A stretch of DNA of 64,000 nucleotides from Pantoea agglomerans (GCF_020149765.1 NZ_CP083809.1:3100001-3164000); one strand, 5' to 3'. Shown: positions 1 through 9,143, numbered from the stretch's first letter. Notes: generated from the sequence alone by a model not told the origin. Numbers and translations are program-made.

Positions 1-2
1 TC

Positions 3-866
3 ACGCCCGCCAGCCGCCAGACGCTGCTCTTCTCCGCCACCTGGCCAGAGAGTATCGCCTCGCTTAGCGCACGCTTTCAGCGCGACGCGCTGCACGTTGC
101 CACCGAAGAGGTAAGCGAGCTGCCCGCTATTGAGCAGGCGTTTATCGAAGCAAGCCCAGGCGAAAAGCTGCCGCTGCTGCAGGCGCTGCTGGCGCAGCGT
201 CAGCCAGCCTCGTGCGTGGTCTTCTGCAACACCAAACGCGAGTGCGACGATATCGCCGCCGCGCTTAACCAGCAGGCTATCAGCGCGCTGGCGCTGCATG
301 GCGATCTGGAGCAGCGCGATCGCGAACGCGTGCTGATCCGCTTCGCCAACGGTAGCGGGCGCGTGCTGGTAGCGACCGACGTGGCGGCGCGCGGCCTGGA
401 TATTAAAGCGCTGGCGATGGTGGTGAACTATCAGCTGGCGTGGGATCCCGAAGTGCATGTACACCGCATCGGCCGCACCGGACGCGCCGGCGAACAGGGC
501 AGCGCGGTGAGCTTTGTCGCGGCGGATGAGATGGCGCGCGCCCACGCGCTGGAAGATTTTCTGCAGCAGCCGCTCAGCTGGCTGCCGGCCAGCGCGCTGA
601 AAAAAGGCGCGCGCCAGCCGCTGCCGGCCGCCATGATGACGCTCTGCATCGACGGCGGGCGCAAGGCGAAGATTCGGCCTGGGGATATTCTCGGCGCGCT
701 GACCGGCGACGCGGGCTTCCGCGCCGACCAGATCGGCAAAATCGATATTACCCCGACCCATGCTTATGTCGCCGTAGCGGCGAGCGAAGCCAAAGCGGCG
801 CTGGTCAGGCTGAAGCAGGGAAAAATGAAGGGTAAGAGCGTGCGGGCGATTCTGCTGCAGGATTAA
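3..866 (+). CDS. dbpA: ATP-dependent RNA helicase DbpA, C-terminal part
   Basis: The reading frame is open from the left edge, so the start and the DEAD motif lie outside the window. What remains covers the SAT motif of RecA lobe 1 (FSATW), all of lobe 2 (HGDLEQRDRE, TDVAARGLDIK, HRIGRTGRAG), and the DbpA-specific RNA-binding tail with the TLCIDGG and RPGDILGALTGD signatures. In the family this tail binds hairpin 92 of 23S rRNA, and the helicase acts in 50S assembly in the cytoplasm. The tail separates it from other DEAD-box helicases such as RhlE and SrmB. No frame damage is visible. Identification is firm; only the 5' part is missing. Confidence 0.96.
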   Translation, partial: TPASRQTLLFSATWPESIASLSARFQRDALHVATEEVSELPAIEQAFIEASPGEKLPLLQALLAQRQPASCVVFCNTKRECDDIAAALNQQAISALALHGDLEQRDRERVLIRFANGSGRVLVATDVAARGLDIKALAMVVNYQLAWDPEVHVHRIGRTGRAGEQGSAVSFVAADEMARAHALEDFLQQPLSWLPASALKKGARQPLPAAMMTLCIDGGRKAKIRPGDILGALTGDAGFRADQIGKIDITPTHAYVAVAASEAKAALVRLKQGKMKGKSVRAILLQD

Positions 867-937
867 GAGTAACGCTGGAATGGCGCGGGGGTTAACTGCC
901 CCGCGCCGGAAATAAATGTGCCGAAACGCCGGCCGGG

Positions 938-1330
938 TTACGGCAGGTCAATCTGGGTGACGTGCAGCACCGTATTCTCGCCTTTACCTTTTACGTGGCC
1001 GCTGACGCGCACCTGCTCGTCCGCCTTAAAGGTTTTGCCGTCGAAGGTTTTTTCCGGCGCGATAATGGTGATGGTGCCGGTGCTGTCGCGGAACTGGTAG
1101 TTATCGCCCTGCAGCTTCTTCAGAATATAGCCTTCAAGCGTGACGTAACCGTCCTGACGAAAATCGCGGATCTGGTTGATATGGGTCTGGCCGGTATCCT
1201 CTGAACCTTTATAGCCTGCATCCTGCTTTTTCTGCGGCGGCGGCGTTGCGCCCGCTTCAAAACCGCCCTTCTCAGCCAGCGCTGGCAGACTCAATACGGC
1301 CAACAGCGTAAACGTCATGACTTTTTTCAT
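938..1330 (-). CDS. YgiW/YdeI-family periplasmic OB-fold stress protein
   Basis: A 130-residue protein with an N-terminal signal peptide (MKKVMTFTLLAVLSLPALA) followed by a Gly/Pro-rich stretch and a bacterial OB-fold (BOF) domain. The domain is recognised by VTLEGYILKKL, YQFRDSTGTI and VRVSGHVKGKG. Relatives such as YgiW and YdeI are periplasmic proteins tied to peroxide, cadmium, acid or antimicrobial-peptide tolerance; their ligand is not settled. The start at 1330 was chosen over the upstream in-frame start because AAAGGAG lies 6 bases before it and the signal peptide begins there. It is convergent with dbpA and divergent from cheV, so it is probably its own unit. Which paralogue it is cannot be told from the sequence alone. 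Confidence 0.85.
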   Translation of the reverse strand: MKKVMTFTLLAVLSLPALAEKGGFEAGATPPPQKKQDAGYKGSEDTGQTHINQIRDFRQDGYVTLEGYILKKLQGDNYQFRDSTGTITIIAPEKTFDGKTFKADEQVRVSGHVKGKGENTVLHVTQIDLP

Positions 1331-1426
1331 GGTGCGCTCCTTTAATGAAATTTTTCCGTTGTGACCCTCTAAGCCTGGCACAAGAATCGCTAACTGCGCG
1401 CGCGATCAAATTTGCGCACTCGCCTC

Positions 1427-1453
1427 TCACTTTTTAGCCAGTCGTGCCGATAA
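1427..1453 (+). promoter_or_regulatory. FliA (sigma-28) promoter of cheV
   Basis: The -10 element GCCGATAA at 1446–1453 is a perfect match to the flagellar sigma-28 consensus. The -35 position 11 bases upstream (1427–1434, TCACTTTT) matches TAAAGTTT at five of eight bases. It lies 54 bases before the cheV start, which places cheV in the flagellar/chemotaxis regulon. Confidence 0.75.
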
Positions 1454-1507
1454 CGCTTTTATCATTCACTTTCGCCGCGCATCAGGCGGCAGCAAGGCAG
1501 AGCAACG

Positions 1508-2470
1508 ATGGATAATTTTCAAAAAGAGATAGATGAAAGAGCGAATCTGGCGTTATCGAACCGCTTTGAACTGCTGCTGTTCCGTCTGGGCACCGATCAG
1601 GCCAGGGGGAAATCGGAGCTGTTCGGCATTAACGTCTTCAAGCTGCGGGAAATTGTGCCGATGCAGCCGATTACCCGCGCGGCCGGCATGCGTTCGCCGC
1701 TGCTGGGCATGACCAATATTCGCGGCCAGTTTATTCCGGTGATCGACCTGCCGGCGGTGGCGGGCTGCACGCCGGAAACCGGGTTGAATCTGCTGCTGGT
1801 TACCGAGTATGCGCGTAATACCCAGGCTTTTGCCGTGGAGTCGGTGGATAACATCGTGCGCCTCGACTGGAGCCAGGTGCATACCGCTGAGAAAGGCATC
1901 GGCGGCCGCAATATCACCAGCATCGCCTGCCTCGACGATGAAAAGGGCAGCAACAGCCTGGCGATGGTGCTCGACGTCGAGCAGATCCTCTATGACGTGA
2001 TCCCTTCGGTGCGCGGCAACGAGCCGACGCCGGAAACGGTGCGCAGCTTTAAGATCAAGCCTGGCGCGGTGGCTATCGTTGCGGAAGATTCGAAAGTGGC
2101 GCGTCAGCTGCTGGAGCAGGGCCTGAAGAGCATGGGCATTCCCGCGCTGATGCACAACACCGGCCTGGAAGCCTGGCTGAAGATTAAAGAGATGAACGAA
2201 GCGGCGCAGGCGGCGGGCGAATCGATCCACGACAAGATCGCACTGGTGCTGACCGATCTTGAGATGCCGGAGATGGACGGCTTTACCCTGACGCGCAATA
2301 TCAAGCGTGAGGCGTCGCTGAAGGACATTCCGGTGGTGATTCACTCCTCGCTCTCCGGCAGCGCCAACGAAGATCACGTGCGCAAAGTGGGCGCCGACGG
2401 CTACGTCGCCAAATTCGAAATCAACGAACTCTCCGCTGTGATCCACAGCGTGCTGGAAAAAGCCCCCTGA
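1508..2470 (+). CDS. cheV: Chemotaxis coupling protein CheV (CheW–receiver fusion)
   Basis: A 320-residue cytoplasmic protein with a CheW-like domain at about residues 20–165 and a response-regulator receiver domain at about 185–315. The receiver keeps the acidic pair E193-D194, the phospho-accepting D250 (VLTDLEMPEMDGF) and a conserved lysine near 305. CheV couples chemoreceptors to CheA, and its receiver is phosphorylated by CheA and tunes adaptation. E. coli K-12 lacks it, while Salmonella and many other enterics have it. It stands alone with its own sigma-28 promoter and is followed by a strong terminator, then by a receptor gene with the same promoter type. Length is normal and the start at 1508 has an AAGGC-type ribosome binding site. 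Confidence 0.95.
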   Translation: MDNFQKEIDERANLALSNRFELLLFRLGTDQARGKSELFGINVFKLREIVPMQPITRAAGMRSPLLGMTNIRGQFIPVIDLPAVAGCTPETGLNLLLVTEYARNTQAFAVESVDNIVRLDWSQVHTAEKGIGGRNITSIACLDDEKGSNSLAMVLDVEQILYDVIPSVRGNEPTPETVRSFKIKPGAVAIVAEDSKVARQLLEQGLKSMGIPALMHNTGLEAWLKIKEMNEAAQAAGESIHDKIALVLTDLEMPEMDGFTLTRNIKREASLKDIPVVIHSSLSGSANEDHVRKVGADGYVAKFEINELSAVIHSVLEKAP

Positions 2471-2477
2471 TGCACCC

Positions 2478-2510
2478 GGCACGCGCGACGCCCCGTTGCG
2501 CGTGCCTTTT
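2478..2510 (+). terminator. Rho-independent terminator after cheV
   Basis: A 9-bp perfect stem (GGCACGCGC at 2478–2486, GCGCGTGCC at 2498–2506) with an 11-base loop is followed by TTTT. It begins 8 bases after the cheV stop. Confidence 0.75.
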
Positions 2511-2773
2511 CCGCCCCCGCTTTATCCTCTCTTTTACCGCGTTCCCTCAATCCTTTTATCCCTCTCTCAGCCCATGCCGATCGCCTCGCGGCGTGCCATC
2601 GATCTCGGCTAAGCCCGCCCTGCTCTCCCCACAGGCTCACCGCCTTAATGTAATTGCTTAGCGTGACTAATATTATCGCACTCACCCGCCGGGCTGCCGT
2701 TTGTGCCACTAATGATTGTCCTTCACCGCCTCAATTAACCCTGCTTTTTGTGCAGAAATAACCCGCAAAAAAT

Positions 2774-2800
2774 TAAAGTCAAAACAGAAGCATCCGATAA
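2774..2800 (+). promoter_or_regulatory. FliA (sigma-28) promoter of the chemoreceptor gene
   Basis: TAAAGTCA at 2774–2781, exactly 11 bases, then TCCGATAA at 2793–2800. This is one or two bases off the flagellar sigma-28 consensus (TAAAGTTT-N11-GCCGATAA) in each element. It implies a 5' leader of about 120 bases before the ATG at 2927. Confidence 0.85.
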
Positions 2801-2926
2801 CTTGTGCACCGGCTCTCATTTTTAGCCCTTTGCGGGCGGCCTGGGGGCAGTAAAGAGGGATCACACAAAAGCGTTAAAAAACTTAACCATTCAGCAAAAC
2901 ACTTAGGTAATCGCGGGAGAACAGAG

Positions 2927-4495
2927 ATGTTGAGATTGAAAAATATGAAGGTCGGCGCCCGGCTTGGCATCGCCTTCGGTATTGTTGTGGTGCTGATGGT
3001 CATCATCGGCGTCACCACCGTTAGCAAAATCCAGAGCATTAACAGCGGCATTTCCGCCATCATCGATGACCGCTATGTCAAAGTCCGCCTCGCCTTCGAC
3101 GTGCGCGACGGCGTCAACGACCAGATTAAATATCTGCGCGGCCTGGTGATTGATACCGCCCATCCCGACAGAAACATCAAACGCTATGGCCAGCTGGATG
3201 AAGCGACCCAGCGCACCAATACCGCGATGAACCGCATCGCCGCTATTCAGGTTACCCCCATCGGCAAAAAGAAAATCAAGGGGCTGATTGAGGCGGGCCA
3301 GCAGTTTGAAGTGGCAAAAAACGCGCTGATTGCGCTGATCAAAGCGGGTGATTTTGAAGGCGCAGGCGTTTACGCGCTGAAAACCATGACGCCAGCCCAG
3401 AACGCTTTCCTTGAGGGCGCCGAGAAATTTGCTAATTCGCAGGATTCACAGCTGCGCGGCGAAGGCCAGAGCATTATTAGCGCCGCCAGCACGGCGATTA
3501 TGATTACGCTGGTCTGCGCCGTACTGGCGATCCTCGCCTCGATACTGCTGGGCATTTACCTGACCCGCTCGATTGTGCGTCCGCTGAAGGAGGCGCTCGG
3601 CGTGGCCGAACGCGTTGCCGCAGGCGACCTCAGCTCTAAAATCACCATCGACAGCCGCGACGAAACCGGCGTGCTGATGCGCGCGCTGCAGCAGATGAAC
3701 GATAACCTGCTGAGCATTGTGACCGAAGTGCGCACCGGCTCCGATACCATCGCCGTGGCGTCGAATCAGATCTCCAGCGGCAACCTGGACCTCTCAACCC
3801 GCACCGAACAGCAGGCAAGCTCGCTGGAAGAGACCGCCTCGGCGATGGAGCAGATGACCTCTACCGTGAAGCACAACGCCGACAACGCGCGCGAAGCCAA
3901 TCAGCTGGTGGCAAGCACCTCGGCGGTGGCGCGCGAAGGCGGCGTGGTGATGGAACAGGTGATTGAGAAAATGGAGGCCATTGCGCTGTCGTCGAAGAAA
4001 ATCGTCGATATCATCAGCGTGATCGACTCTATCGCCTTCCAGACCAATATTCTGTCGCTCAACGCTGCCGTCGAAGCGGCGCGCGCCGGCGAACAGGGAC
4101 GCGGATTCGCCGTGGTGGCGAGCGAGGTGCGTAATCTGGCGCAGCGCTCGGCATCGGCGGCGAAAGAGATCAAACTGCTGATTGAAGATTCCGTGGCCAA
4201 AGTTGAGGAAGGCAGCAGGCTGGTTTCCCATGCCGGATCCACCATCGGTGAAGTGGTGAACAGCGTGAAGAGCGTGGCGGGCATTATGAGCGAAATCACT
4301 ATTGCCAGCAGCGAGCAGAGCACCGGCATCAGTGAGATCAATATGGCGATTACCCAGATGGAAGCGGTAACGCAGCAGAACGCCGCGCTGGTGCAGGAAG
4401 CCTCCGCCGCATCGCAGGCGCTGCAGGATCAGGCCGAGCGTATGGCGCAGGCGATGAGCGTATTTAAAACCGGCGCGCTGCGCCCGGCGCAGTAA
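2927..4495 (+). CDS. Methyl-accepting chemotaxis protein
   Basis: A 522-residue inner-membrane receptor. Order: TM1 at about 13–32, a periplasmic four-helix sensor to about 186, TM2 at 187–212, HAMP to about 265, and a long cytoplasmic signalling coiled coil. The highly conserved hairpin tip IDSIAFQTNILSLNAAVEAARAG is read as IDSIAFQTN...AARAGEQGRGF, which binds CheA and CheW. The sensor resembles the 4HB/TarH type, but the ligand cannot be predicted. The C-terminus lacks the NWETF pentapeptide that tethers CheR and CheB in Tar and Tsr, so it behaves as a minor receptor needing help from others. The ATG at 2927 was preferred over the longer frame because TM1 follows directly and GGGAG precedes it. 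No che genes adjoin it. Confidence 0.93.
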   Translation: MLRLKNMKVGARLGIAFGIVVVLMVIIGVTTVSKIQSINSGISAIIDDRYVKVRLAFDVRDGVNDQIKYLRGLVIDTAHPDRNIKRYGQLDEATQRTNTAMNRIAAIQVTPIGKKKIKGLIEAGQQFEVAKNALIALIKAGDFEGAGVYALKTMTPAQNAFLEGAEKFANSQDSQLRGEGQSIISAASTAIMITLVCAVLAILASILLGIYLTRSIVRPLKEALGVAERVAAGDLSSKITIDSRDETGVLMRALQQMNDNLLSIVTEVRTGSDTIAVASNQISSGNLDLSTRTEQQASSLEETASAMEQMTSTVKHNADNAREANQLVASTSAVAREGGVVMEQVIEKMEAIALSSKKIVDIISVIDSIAFQTNILSLNAAVEAARAGEQGRGFAVVASEVRNLAQRSASAAKEIKLLIEDSVAKVEEGSRLVSHAGSTIGEVVNSVKSVAGIMSEITIASSEQSTGISEINMAITQMEAVTQQNAALVQEASAASQALQDQAERMAQAMSVFKTGALRPAQ

Positions 4496-4598
4496 GCCGT
4501 TCAGCATTGGGCGACCCCGAGGGCCGCCCGATGTGATTAACGCGAGTAAACCACAGAGGCATGTAACCCGGTCGTGTGTAGCGGATGAAAGACATCCA

Positions 4599-5594
4599 TT
4601 AAAAAGCACGCGCCTTATAGAGGGCGTAAAGACAGTAGTAAGCCGCAAAGCTATTTAAATTCATAATAATATACTTCAGCTTTTCGTTGCGGTTCAGCAG
4701 GATAAAAATCCCTTTCGAATATTTTCCGCGTTTTATCTCGTTAATTTCCCGCGAAATTTCATTATGCGTAAAGGCGTCGTGGTACATCGAGGTTACGATC
4801 TGCATATCGAGCGCCAGCACCCGCTTCGACACCCCTTTAAGAAAGTAGTCGAGATCGCGATGCATATACTTTTGCATAATGGTGTCATACAGCCCGGTCA
4901 GAAACTGTTTGCGCTCTTTTAGCTCGTTGTACTGCACGCGCTTCTTTGACAGCGAATCCATAACGTTTTCGTAATGATAGGCGGCGCTGTCGATCACCAG
5001 ACAGTTGCTGACGTTGTAGAAATAGTTGAGGTTGAACAGCAGATCTTCACTCATGGAGATCCCCTCCAGGAAATAGAGATTGTTCACCTCAATGACGCGC
5101 CGGCTGTAACACTTATTATGCAGATAGCCGATATTATCGCTCATCTCCAGCTCGCCCAGCAGATAAGGCATCTCCTGCGCCGCGAAATAACCATATTTGC
5201 GGAGGGTGCCGATGCGGTCGTCCACCAGGTTGCCGACAATTAAATCTACCGGCCTGCCGCGACTGTTATCCAGCGACTGCTGAAAACTGGCAAGAAATGA
5301 ATCCTCTACCCAGTCATCGGCGTCGAGGAAAATAATAAAATCCCCTTGCGCCTGCTTTAACGCGCGATTGCGCGCCGCGCTGACGCCGCCATTCGGCTGG
5401 TTGATTACGCGAATCGTGGGCTGATAGCTAAACTCCTCCAGCAACGCGGCGGTGCCGTCGGTGCTGCCGTCATTAACCACTATCACCTCGTAATCATCGC
5501 AGGTTTGCTGCAATACACTGATCAGGGTTCTTCTCAATGTTTTTTGCGCATTCCACGCGGGAATAATAATGCTGAACTTTGGTGTTGGAATCAT
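4599..5594 (-). CDS. Family 2 glycosyltransferase
   Basis: A 331-residue GT-A enzyme. The N-terminal fold shows FSIIIPAWNAQKTL, VVNDGSTDGT, the acceptor-side GGVSAARNRAL and the metal/nucleotide-binding DADD motif near residue 93. It probably transfers one sugar from a nucleotide-sugar to a lipid-linked or surface glycan at the inner face of the membrane. The donor and acceptor are unknown. It is the last gene of a leftward three-gene operon, 16 bases after the flippase gene, with AAGAGG upstream of the ATG. The C-terminal 200 residues are less conserved and AT-richer than neighbouring housekeeping genes, as is usual for glycan clusters acquired by transfer. Confidence 0.88.
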   Translation of the reverse strand: MIPTPKFSIIIPAWNAQKTLRRTLISVLQQTCDDYEVIVVNDGSTDGTAALLEEFSYQPTIRVINQPNGGVSAARNRALKQAQGDFIIFLDADDWVEDSFLASFQQSLDNSRGRPVDLIVGNLVDDRIGTLRKYGYFAAQEMPYLLGELEMSDNIGYLHNKCYSRRVIEVNNLYFLEGISMSEDLLFNLNYFYNVSNCLVIDSAAYHYENVMDSLSKKRVQYNELKERKQFLTGLYDTIMQKYMHRDLDYFLKGVSKRVLALDMQIVTSMYHDAFTHNEISREINEIKRGKYSKGIFILLNRNEKLKYIIMNLNSFAAYYCLYALYKARAF

Positions 5595-5610
5595 GTTTAA
5601 TTCCTCTTAA

Positions 5611-6900
5611 CTATCTGAGGGTTTTGGCGTCGTTTAATAAAAACCATATTTTTTTAGGGCTGAAAAAAGAGCGATGAATAGTGAACATCGGTTGAGCGGC
5701 AAAAAAGTAATTCAGCAGCGTAAAAGAGAGCAGCTCGGTCAAAATAACGCTAAAGGCCGCACCGGTCAGACCATAGAGCGGCACCAGCACGGCGGAGGAA
5801 ACCAGGCAGATCAGCAGCACGAAAAAGGTTTTTTTCACCAGATAGGCGTAACCGTTGTACTTGATAATAAAGCGATCCATAACGCTGCTCAGCAGGCCGA
5901 ACATCGCGCCCAGGCAGAGCCAGACCGTTGGCGCGACCGCGTCCTGGTACGCCGGGCCGTAAAAGTAGTGAATAAAGGGTGGCGCCAGCAGCGCGACCGC
6001 GGCGATCACCAGCGCCGAGACGCCGACCACCAGCAGGTGCAGCTGCTGAATTTTTACGATGGCGCGTTTGGGATCGCGCTCCGAGAAAAAGGCCGGATAA
6101 AAGGACGCCAGCAGCGCATTGGGCAAAAAGACCCAGGCGCCGGAGAGGGTCAGGGCCACGGAAAAGACGCCCGCCTCTTTTACGCCGAGAAAATAGCTGA
6201 CGCTGAACTGATTGAGCCGCGTATAGAGCGCCACGGCGATCACCGAGAAGATAAGCGTGCCGCCGGAGGCCAGCATATAGCGCGAATAGGCTTTAAGCTG
6301 TTTGCGGTTCGGCGTGCGCAGCCCTCCTTCGTAGCGGCGGAACAGCGCCAGCTTGATCACGAAGGGAATCAAGGTTGCCAGCACGATCGGCAGCGCCAGC
6401 CAGGCGGGATCCGCTCCCCAGTATGAAATAACAAAGCGAATCGTCAGGCTGATGGTTAACCCGATGGCATTGGCGATGACGTTCAGCTTCGCATTCAGCA
6501 TCGCCTCGTTGAAAACGTTGACCAGGTCGATGGCGGAAAAGAGGCAGCCGATGGCCGCGGCGATAATAAAGATCTGCGCCTGCGAGCTCATCTCCTCGCG
6601 CATAATCACCATACCGGCAGACGCCAGCGCCAGGTAGAGCGTGAAAATCAGCACCGAGGCGGAGATCATCAGCCTGATGCCGGAGGCTTTATTTTGCGAC
6701 AGCCGCTTCAGCAGGATAACGTCGCTGCCCATGTAGGCCACCGTCTGCAAAAACTGAAACACCAGCAGCGAAATAGAAATAATGCCGAAGGTGGTCGGCC
6801 CGACATATTTCGCTACAAACGAGGTGACAAAAATCAGGCCGAAGACCGCGATAATCTTCTCAGCGATCATCCACATCGAGTTCTTCAGTTTGTCTTTCAT
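5611..6900 (-). CDS. Oligosaccharide flippase (Wzx/PST family)
   Basis: A 429-residue polytopic membrane protein with about 12 hydrophobic segments. It begins MKDKLKNSMWMIAEKI, a typical start for polysaccharide-transport flippases of the MOP superfamily, and has the FVAKYVGPTTFGI signature after the first helix. Members move undecaprenyl-linked oligosaccharides across the inner membrane. Its ATG overlaps the stop of the upstream glycosyltransferase gene by 4 bases, so the two are translationally coupled. No Wzy-type polymerase and no initiating phosphosugar transferase lie nearby, which suggests a side-branch decoration or a partner locus elsewhere. Specificity cannot be read from the sequence. 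Confidence 0.88.
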   Translation of the reverse strand: MKDKLKNSMWMIAEKIIAVFGLIFVTSFVAKYVGPTTFGIISISLLVFQFLQTVAYMGSDVILLKRLSQNKASGIRLMISASVLIFTLYLALASAGMVIMREEMSSQAQIFIIAAAIGCLFSAIDLVNVFNEAMLNAKLNVIANAIGLTISLTIRFVISYWGADPAWLALPIVLATLIPFVIKLALFRRYEGGLRTPNRKQLKAYSRYMLASGGTLIFSVIAVALYTRLNQFSVSYFLGVKEAGVFSVALTLSGAWVFLPNALLASFYPAFFSERDPKRAIVKIQQLHLLVVGVSALVIAAVALLAPPFIHYFYGPAYQDAVAPTVWLCLGAMFGLLSSVMDRFIIKYNGYAYLVKKTFFVLLICLVSSAVLVPLYGLTGAAFSVILTELLSFTLLNYFFAAQPMFTIHRSFFSPKKIWFLLNDAKTLR

Positions 6901-7892
6901 AGCTGCTCTCCCCGCCCCGCGCTTTGCGCCAGCTTGCGCAATTGCGACACCAGCCGCGGCGAGCAGAAAAAGAGCGTGAAGTAGAGGCTCCAGCCGTTAA
7001 CGATAACGCCTGAAGAGAGATAGGCTTTAAAAGCCTCTCGATAGCGTCGAATATGCTCGTTAATAAAGGCAGAATTAAATTCGCCGGAGGCGATGGCCTT
7101 ATATAAATAGGCAGAAGAGACCTTCAGCAGCAGAAAATAGAAAAACTTATCGTTGCTGCGCGACAAGAGCCGCTGCATTTCGCTAAATGAACGGGCGAAG
7201 GAGAAATGTTTTTCGCGCACCGACGAGCGCGTCGCCGAGTTCTCTGACTCGACGTAGTGATAAATCACGCTGTTGATGCAGATTACCCGCCGGGTGCCGA
7301 GCAGGCTGAGATACTGCATAACAAACAGCAGATCCTCGAAGTTCGCGATCTGTTCATTAAAGCGCAGCTGAGCGGCGCGAATAAGCTCGCCGTTAAACAG
7401 CTTGTCGCAAATGCCGTGGCGCGGATGAAAATAGAGCAGATCGTTAACCGCATCGCTGGCGCTGAGCACGCGCTGCGCCTCGGTCGGAAAGGCGCGTGCG
7501 ATCGGCTGCCCCTGCGGCGTAAAGTGCTGTGACTCGCCGACAATCAGGCCGACCTCGCTATTCATCAGCGCCAGGCAGAGGCTTAACGCGTCGGCGGGCA
7601 AGAAATCGTCCGCATCGACAAAGCGCAAATAGGTACCGCGCGAGGCCGCAATACCGGCGTTGCGCGCCGAGGAAACGCCAGCGTTGCGCTGGGTGATAAT
7701 GCGCACCTGGGGATGGTCGGCCCAGCTCTCCAGGATGAGCGGCGAACTGTCGGTCGATCCGTCATCCACCAGAATCAGCTCGATGCGCGGCGCCTGCTGC
7801 GCCAGCACGCTTTCAACGCAGCGAATAATCGAGTTTTCGGCATTATATACCGGCACAATTACGCTAATTAACGGGTTGTTAAGCGTCACCAT
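6897..7892 (-). CDS. Family 2 glycosyltransferase, first gene of the glycan operon
   Basis: A 331-residue GT-A enzyme, the same length as the other transferase of this operon but clearly divergent. Motifs: ISVIVPVYNAENSI, LVDDGSTDSS, GVSSARNAGIA and FVDADDF near residue 92. Role: addition of one sugar to a growing lipid-linked glycan; donor unknown. AGAGGATCT precedes the ATG. It opens the operon (GT2, flippase, GT2). The AT-rich leader of about 700 bases before it should hold the promoter, but I could not pick one with confidence. Confidence 0.87.
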   Translation of the reverse strand: MVTLNNPLISVIVPVYNAENSIIRCVESVLAQQAPRIELILVDDGSTDSSPLILESWADHPQVRIITQRNAGVSSARNAGIAASRGTYLRFVDADDFLPADALSLCLALMNSEVGLIVGESQHFTPQGQPIARAFPTEAQRVLSASDAVNDLLYFHPRHGICDKLFNGELIRAAQLRFNEQIANFEDLLFVMQYLSLLGTRRVICINSVIYHYVESENSATRSSVREKHFSFARSFSEMQRLLSRSNDKFFYFLLLKVSSAYLYKAIASGEFNSAFINEHIRRYREAFKAYLSSGVIVNGWSLYFTLFFCSPRLVSQLRKLAQSAGRGEQL

Positions 7893-8622
7893 AGATCCTC
7901 TGGATAAAATATTTTACGTGCGCGTTAAAAGCGCGCAGAAATAACCGCAATAACGCCTTAGTGCCGGGCTCACGTCGACATTTTTGTTTTTTTCCCGGAT
8001 AGATCAGATACGACTAAAGAAAAAATCAGGATTGAATGATGAGATATTACGTGCCGCTTTTATTCCGTCAATGGGTGGTGCGCTAAACCGGAATTTCCGC
8101 ATGACCGCTCTGCTTATCTATCAGAATTAATGGATAAGCGGACATTAGGGTTATCTGCAAGATTTTTCGCAGCCTTAAGCAGGAAGCATTAACAGGCAAC
8201 GATAAAGAGAATAACAGCGCCGCCAGCCTGACCTGGAGAAATTTTTATTCATTAGGAATTATCCTGGAGGGTGAAAACAAAAAAGGCTGTGCTTTCATGG
8301 CATCGCAAAATTAGATATGCGTTCGTGCCAGCGTGGCTTGATTGTTTTCTTTTCTCAAGGCGCGCCCTGTTTATCAGCGGTCAGTTATGCGCTCTTAAGA
8401 ATGATAACAGGATCTATTTAGCCTGTAGCGCCAGCTTAAACAAAGCTGATATGAAAAAATCAGAGGAAAAGGCGCAAAAAATTAAGGCGCTTAATGTGAC
8501 GCAGGTCGCGTAAATCTTGTGGGGCGGATTAGGAATTGAGCGAGGCGTCAGGACAGAGGGAAACCAGGCATCGCGTCGGTGCCGGGTTATGAAGGGCTGG
8601 CAGCAGCCCTTCGTGCTGATTA
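7893..8622. other. Intergenic region before the glycan operon
   Basis: About 730 AT-rich bases between the divergent ends of the glycan operon and the thioesterase gene. A plus-strand frame of 80 codons (8271–8513, GTG start) is open, but it has weak codon bias, no family resemblance and a start that overlaps its own GGAGG, so I do not call it a gene. An AAGGGCTG/CAGCCCTT hairpin at about 8591–8610 may end the thioesterase transcript. Nothing else stands out. Confidence 0.4.
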
Positions 8623-9012
8623 TTAAAGCGAATTAAGGGCGTTCATCACCGCATCCGGCATGCTCGGCCTGCCGTTGCTGAGACAGGTGGCAACAAAGGT
8701 CGCTTCTGCACAGATAACGCCATCGACCTTAATCTGCTGAACGAAGTTGACCCGATTGCGCTTTTCATTCTTCTCCAGCGCGCAGGTCACCTCCAGACGA
8801 TCGCCCTTTTGCAGGCTTTTGCGGAAGCGCAGCGAATATTCCAGCACCATATAGAGGCGTCCCTGCTTAAACTCCTCTTCTATGTCGATGCCCAGCGCTT
8901 CGCGCATATAGGCATGGCGTGTCCATTCCATATAGAAGGGATAGTAGAGGCCATCGACGATGCCCTGGAAATCGATATGCTTTTCATCAACTTCATAGTG
9001 CTTTGCAAACAT
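8623..9012 (-). CDS. Acyl-CoA thioesterase, 4HBT hotdog-fold
   Basis: A 129-residue single hotdog-fold protein. The 4-hydroxybenzoyl-CoA-thioesterase-type active-site region is visible as DEKHIDFQGIVDGLYYPFYMEW, read in pieces: D15, G18 and the Y-Y-F stretch that replaces the usual N-x-x-Y. Next come the core helix and beta strands with RLEVTCALEKNEKR. Such enzymes hydrolyse short or medium acyl-CoA or aryl-CoA thioesters in the cytoplasm as YbgC/FadM-like dimers or tetramers. The substrate cannot be predicted. It is a single gene, with the esterase gene beyond a terminator upstream in the same orientation. Confidence 0.85.
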   Translation of the reverse strand: MFAKHYEVDEKHIDFQGIVDGLYYPFYMEWTRHAYMREALGIDIEEEFKQGRLYMVLEYSLRFRKSLQKGDRLEVTCALEKNEKRNRVNFVQQIKVDGVICAEATFVATCLSNGRPSMPDAVMNALNSL

Positions 9013-9113
9013 GTTCCGTATCTCGCGGTAGTGAGCAGATTAACAGCCTGATTTTGCTAATCTAACCTGGCCTGGTGCGGATGCCTTGCTTTTTTTGTGC
9101 TGCCGCAAAGGGG

Positions 9114-9137
9114 AAAAAGCCAGGCGTTTCGCCTGGC
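9114..9137 (-). terminator. Rho-independent terminator after the esterase gene
   Basis: On the minus strand a perfect 8-bp stem (GCCAGGCG / CGCCTGGC, plus coordinates 9119–9137) with a 3-base loop runs into TTTTT. It lies 7 bases past the esterase stop. Confidence 0.85.
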
Positions 9138-9143
9138 GCAGCA

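Noticed and set aside
8271..8513. 80-codon plus-strand frame in the gap before the thioesterase
   Set aside because: GTG start overlaps its own Shine-Dalgarno-like bases, composition is unlike neighbouring genes, no family recognised.
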